A stretch of DNA of 64,000 bases. Source: Protonemura montana. Lineage: Eukaryota > Arthropoda > Insecta > Plecoptera > Nemouridae. A program made the position numbers and the translations under genes. This document shows positions 59,153 through 64,000 of the stretch, piece after piece (the stretch's first letter is position 1; every line of letters starts with the position of its first letter). The DNA lies in assembly GCA_947568835.1 (NCBI GenBank), contig OX387603.1, positions 7,476,701 to 7,540,700 on the forward strand, in the 5' to 3' direction. The notes beneath the pieces were generated by a model. That model did not search any database. It was not told the origin of the DNA and saw only the letters and a list, made by a program, of their open reading frames with translations.

Positions 59153-62100
59153 CTACCTCATCATGTTTTTGAAGTCTTCGAGATGCATGATACTGGAGGA
59201 GAGGCGTCCGAAGCCGTTCACCAAGGCAACGATCTCGCTACGTTCAAGCTGGAAATCGATCTTGCGTGCCTGCGCCGGGTCAGCTGTGCTGTCAAACTTG
59301 CCGGAGAACAGGATTTTGAGTGCCGTGCCCAGGCCGTGGATCTGTCCGGGAAAAACATGATGTGAGAGAGGTTCTGTTTTACGATTTTGCAACAGGGATA
59401 CCTTATCCGAAGATACCATTTGTTTCAGATACAATTCCTCAAAGACTTGATTGGACTGCTTTTGTTAACAAATCTTAGAACAAATTTGGCATACAGTTAT
59501 TGAAAAGGTGTGCTTATTTTTTGTTTTTTTATTTAATCGTCAAGTTCTTAAACTTGCATTTTAATACGCCTACAAAAAATTGTAAAAATTGTATCACCCA
59601 TGCATACTCAAAAATGCCAATCGAACAAGAAAAAAATCAGACCAATCCAATCAGTCCAAATGTTAGCTAAGTTTAAAAAATGTATGGTTTATCAAATATT
59701 GCCAAAAACCAAAGATCTCTTATTCACAACCTGCAACTATTCTTCAAATTGCATTACTGTTCGCACCCATCAAATACGCTGTGCATACCTGCAGTTTGCC
59801 CCAAAGCTTGCACTTCTCACAGCCAACGCAGTCCATGATGCGCGATATGTTGCGAAAGTGCTGCCGGAACTCCTCCTTGAGTTTCCGCGTGCCACTACCT
59901 CCCGCGAACATGGAAGTCTCGTCAAAGTGGCTCGGAAAGCTGCCGACCACGCTAAGGAAGTCATCCATAGCCATGCGCACCTGAGGGCACACATGAAATT
60001 CAGAACTGTGCATGGAATATTAAATGTTTAGGTTCAACACTTTTTCAAAGCTGCTAACTGCTACAATCCTAATTGAAAATAAACAAATCTAAAAAATTCC
60101 CAGCTGCATAAAATGAACTCAGCATAAAATCTCCCATAAGTGTCGAATGCGAGCAACGGAATATAATCGAAATATCGAAATAAAATTTCGTGACACTCAA
60201 AACGACGGTGACTCCACCAAGTAGCATCTTCCATTTTGTTGGTAAATGGTATTACCGTTATACCCCCCTTGTGGCTATGCTTTTATTAGGCAAAAACTAG
60301 TTACGTTAACATTAAGGTCAATGACTAAGCTGTTTGCAGAATGGACTAAAATACTGCACCAGATGCCTCCCATACCTCCGAGTCCTCGGCATGGTTGCCA
60401 GTGAAGTACTCCTCTCTGCGCAGGTAAGGTGCCGCCTTATGCAGAGCTCGCAGCTCTAGCAGGTACAGGAAGTAGAGGTTCCGCAGCCACTGCGGTCCTT
60501 CGGCACTCGTGTGTTCAGGGTCAAAGCGGCGACGGAACTCCGCCAAGTTTGGGCCCCACTCTCCGGTGCCAGACACCTAAATGGACAGTCGCGGTCGGGC
60601 GTTTGAGTTTGGGATATTACATGGTTTGGTGCATGGTTTTGTCGTCTGGGTCACGGACTTGTGTAACCGGTATTTTTACAGAAAAAATGGCAATTGTACA
60701 TAACAAACGTCACCATTACTCTCATAGATGAATGGTAAAAAACTACTTTAGAAGCAGGAAATCTGTGTGGTACTCAATAACTACCTTTCCAGAGACTGCA
60801 AAGATTATTTGAAGATTGGAATAGTCATAAAGCAGAGCCTTAATCCCCGATTTTTTGACAAGAATGCTTACTTTCTTGGCTCAAAGATAGAATAAAATAT
60901 GCCAACAGTACTAAAACACTACCAATAGTTAGGTAAACAAACTAAAAGAATTTCTACAAGAAAAAAAAAAAAATCTGGTTCTTGTAAGAGCTTGTTCTCT
61001 AATCAACAGAACCAAAAAAGTTTTTTTTTTTTTTTCAATTTCTTTTCCTGTAACAAGCAAAGTAGATAGTAACTAAAAATGTGACTCTAGAAAAAATTTT
61101 TTTTTTTTTTTTTTATTGAGAATGTGGCCCGGCTAGCAATGAAACAACAGGTTCAGTGAAAGTACCCACCGGACCAAAGCAGGTGTTCTCGGAGAGCAGA
61201 TAGACGGAGGAGAGGTGAATGTTGATGCTGGCGTGCAGGCCAGAAACAGCTCGGTAGAAAACACGCTTTTCCAGGCACATACCTACAACAATTCAATGAT
61301 ACATGTAAGCTTGAATACAATCATGGTTCAGTAGGGATAACATTATAATTGAAAATGTATCCGTTAACCACAGCCTAGATAAACAGAGAGTACGTAGATT
61401 TTAAATTATTTTGCAAAAAGGTTAGCCACCTTCTTGCTTCAAATTGATCAAGTAATAGCATCAAATTTAGGTTAAAAATGTATTGACACTGTTTCCAATA
61501 TCATTGGACTACAGGGACTCTCTAGGGACTACAGACCTACCAAGGGACCTTCACTGTGATTCCAAGATTTTTACATCAATATCGACTTGACGATGTTACT
61601 TAATAAAGTGAAAGGTACAAATTATGAACGTTAAAAAATTTAATTGTTTTTCACTAAGCATTCAAACCAAGTTCAAATAGTTTTTGTCAAAACTAGTGCT
61701 AAAGTTAGATAAAGTAGACACGAGTCTAAAAACTAGTATTGTGTCGACAACTATTTCTTGGTCGATATCTGCAATTGTTGCCAATGGTTGCAATGGAAAA
61801 AATGCCAGTGTATTGATCGACAACTATAAAATAAAATCTCATAATTTCCCTACTTGCGTTTCAAAGGTTGCTACTTGTGATAGTTGTCTGGTGAAGGTGG
61901 AATATAGCTAGCATCTTTAAAATAATGGACAACATTAATCAAAATCAATTGCAACTGGTAGTAAAGCTGAGAATGAGTATTAAAATATTGATTGCAGGTA
62001 CCAGTCACTGATCTTATTTGATCCTATTTGAGATCAGTGGTACTACAAGGTACCATAAGGTACCTATACCTATAAAACCTATGAAACTAACCTATGGAAC

Positions 62101-63512
62101 TTTAAAAAGTTTTTGCCTTGAAAGATGGTAAAATCACTGAAGCAGTAAGAATTAAAGTTAAGTTAAGTATTACAGCTAGACATGTGTGGGCGTTTTAATA
62201 ACCAATTTATTATTGTAATAAGATTTATTATGACCCAATTTCGGAATAAAATTCTGTGATAGTTCTGTGGATATCAACAAACCACCATTATCTGTGAGAT
62301 AATTGAAGTCAGAAATAACCAATCCGTGGGTCCCTGTAACCAGAAACTGATAGCTCTGATTTGGTTATCTATCTGGTGCTAAGATACAGCTGTGTTAAGC
62401 TAGATTGTACCTGTGAGACAACATATTACAAAAAAAAAAAAATGATGGTGGATTATCATACCAAATGCTCACAATTTAAAAACCTAACAGAAGCCATTTC
62501 AAGCTTTTTATACAAGAAATACAGACACAAACAATGGAAAATATAATAAATTTTTTCAAATTCCTGGAAGTTCATTTGACTAAGTGTTGAAGTATATAAT
62601 TTTGTATCCTCTTACGTATGCATTTTCCATTTACTTGTCTCACTATATTTACCTATTTTACTGCTCATTTTATTACTCATTTTAGTGCCAAGTTTATTAA
62701 AATAAACAGAAATTTTGGTTTTAGTACCTTTCTGTAGCTTTTATTGAGCAGGTTTAGCTAACAAAACAAAATTGCTTAATACTCAGGCTTATTATGAGTT
62801 AATATTTATGAGCTTACCATTATACAATTTATTATATCTTATTATTCTATTAATCTATCATTTAAGGTCCCAAGAGCGTGACTCAACCCAAAAAAGTGTT
62901 TGCAGCTTGAGCAAGATTCGTAAATGAAGTTAATGTAAATAGAGTGCCAAGAGGCTGGATATTGACTGTGGTGGAAAATGAAAATGAGAGGAAGTATATC
63001 TTACCGGAAAGAAATTTGCCATTGCGTGGTGCACTTGTTAAGAAATTGGTAGAAATCCCGAGAATTTAGACATTTCAGGGTGTTACCTTTGTCATTGTTA
63101 GAGAAGTTAATAAATTCAAATGGATCTTCCGCTTACCACTCAGCTTGGCCGACTCTATGTACGAGTAGTAGCTGTTCTTTGGGCGGAAACAGTTCTCCTT
63201 GTAGATACTGTTCCAGATCCGATGAGCCGACTCCCCTTTGTACCCCGTATACCGCTCGGGATTGAACAGCAAGTCGACATATTCCGCACCTGCGTCGTCG
63301 TCTGTGATTACGCAATAGTTGTCCATGGCGTCATCATACACTTTCCATCGTGCAAACTCCTCGTATGTCGATGCGCTGATGGTCGTGTTCAGGTAGCCCA
63401 ACTCTGAGTCGACATCTTTATCGCAATCGTGGGATTGACCGCTATCTTGGGGGCTCTGTTCGAAGAACAAGCGTTTCCCTGAAGGCTGTCGCAAACCCTC
63501 TGGTAGGTCTTG
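59153..63512 (-). CDS. ERO1: ERO1 thiol oxidase, C-terminal part (N terminus outside window)
   Basis: This FAD enzyme of the ER lumen reoxidises protein disulfide isomerase and passes electrons to oxygen. Visible exons: 63137-63512, 61170-61282, 60376-60576, 59789-59980, 59153-59341, in total 356 residues plus stop in continuous frame. Landmarks are [62 protein letters not shown], then [20 protein letters not shown] with the active-site CxxC next to FAD, and [12 protein letters not shown]. The stop follows KNMMR. The signal peptide and shuttle cysteine pair lie beyond position 64000. Whether it is ERO1A- or ERO1B-like is not meaningful for an invertebrate. Confidence 0.95.
60577..61169. other. 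ERO1 intron with poly-A/T runs
   Basis: Homopolymer runs at about 60960-60972 (A), 61021-61035 (T) and 61098-61115 (T) lie just downstream of exon 61170-61282. They could be tails of old retroinsertions, but no body could be identified. Confidence 0.4.
61283..62913. other. ERO1 intron, little recognised
   Basis: The 1.6-kb AT-rich stretch has an imperfect inverted repeat around 61998-62043 ('ggtaccagtcactgatc' with 'gatcagtggtac'). No coding similarity was seen. Confidence 0.45.
62914..63070 (+). repeat. coding-like dispersed repeat, copy 2
   Basis: This is an open frame reading [20 protein letters not shown] and then [15 protein letters not shown], ending at a stop near 63069. It lies antisense in the ERO1 intron immediately beside exon 63137-63512. 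It is homologous to the minus-strand copy at 38838-38954 inside HEATR5B intron 11. Confidence 0.55.
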
Positions 63513-64000
63513 CTGTGAGGAACAATTTTAAACGTAAACAGAAGTAGTCATAAGTGATTTGGCCAGTGGTTTGGGAAGCTTTGAATTAGGGAGTTGGTAG
63601 CAGGCCTTACCCATAGGGAGAAGGGACTGTCCCAGTAGTTGCTTGAAATGGTAACTGTTAAGTCACGAAAAAAGTCACGAAATTATATTATACTTGCTAT
63701 TATTATGTTTGTGTGTAGTTAGTAATTACATTATTTGGTAATATATTTGCATATTTTCGTTAGTAGCTTGGGAGTTTTGAGCAGATCACTTCAGGTTTAA
63801 CATTTCAGGGGGTGTAAAGAGTGCCAGAGAAGATTGCAATGTATCGTATACCTAATCATAGTGAGAGCCATGAAGCAACATTTCAGCCACCAAGGTATAT
63901 GCCGTTTTTAGGTCTATGTGCCAAGACACAAATAGGTAGGTACCAACTAATCCTGCTTGGATCAATAATGATGAAATCTCAACTTATAATTAAAATGACA
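63513..64000. other. ERO1 upstream intron, continues past window
   Basis: No exon of ERO1 was found here. The exon at 63137-63512 begins after a clear CCTCACAG acceptor in phase 0, so the preceding coding exon must lie beyond 64000. Confidence 0.6.

Noticed and set aside
61998-62043. inverted repeat as a regulatory hairpin
   Set aside because: Arms are short and imperfect in AT-rich intronic DNA; no further evidence.

Overview
This is a metazoan nuclear window. Its coding exons are split by GT-AG introns, the introns and intergenic DNA are AT-rich, the exons are GC-rich, and eukaryotic transposons are abundant. An arthropod is the most likely host: the transposon set includes a Ty3/gypsy element with a baculovirus-F-like envelope reading frame, a P-like THAP transposon, and a CxC-type cysteine-rich mobile ORF of a kind common in arthropod genomes. 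The exact lineage cannot be read by eye.

Layout. (1) 1-4071 is non-coding flank. (2) 4072-49752, minus strand, is one very large gene, the HEATR5B orthologue. I could place 31 coding exons totalling 6108 nt, which gives exactly 2036 codons including the stop, plus a candidate 33-nt in-frame microexon. (3) Intron 24 of that gene (8431-26002, 17.6 kb) holds a nest of mobile elements: serine-protease-like debris, a hAT transposase remnant, a Ty3/gypsy endogenous retrovirus remnant interrupted by a non-autonomous hAT element with an 8-bp target duplication, two head-to-tail APE-type LINEs, a 2.5-kb fold-back element with 785-bp arms, a LINE tail, and a P-like element with terminal inverted repeats and a 9-bp target duplication. 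(4) Smaller introns hold a second hAT element with a perfect 8-bp duplication, a hairpin MITE-like repeat, a tRNA-derived SINE-like unit and a degenerate LINE. (5) 50362-50772, plus strand, is an intronless TMEM216-like gene that appears to share a divergent promoter with HEATR5B. (6) 54858-57394, minus strand, is a complete five-exon SLC35B2 (PAPS transporter 1) gene encoding 442 residues. (7) 59153-63512, minus strand, is the C-terminal 356 residues of ERO1; its N-terminal exons lie beyond the window end.

The host genes do not form an operon. HEATR5B acts in AP-1/clathrin trafficking between the trans-Golgi and endosomes, SLC35B2 imports PAPS into the Golgi, ERO1 oxidises PDI in the ER, and TMEM216 acts at the ciliary transition zone. 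Three of the four therefore belong to the secretory pathway, but their adjacency is probably coincidental.

All exon boundaries were read by eye from splice consensus and family similarity. The codon sums of HEATR5B, SLC35B2 and the visible part of ERO1 are each an exact multiple of three, which supports the models.
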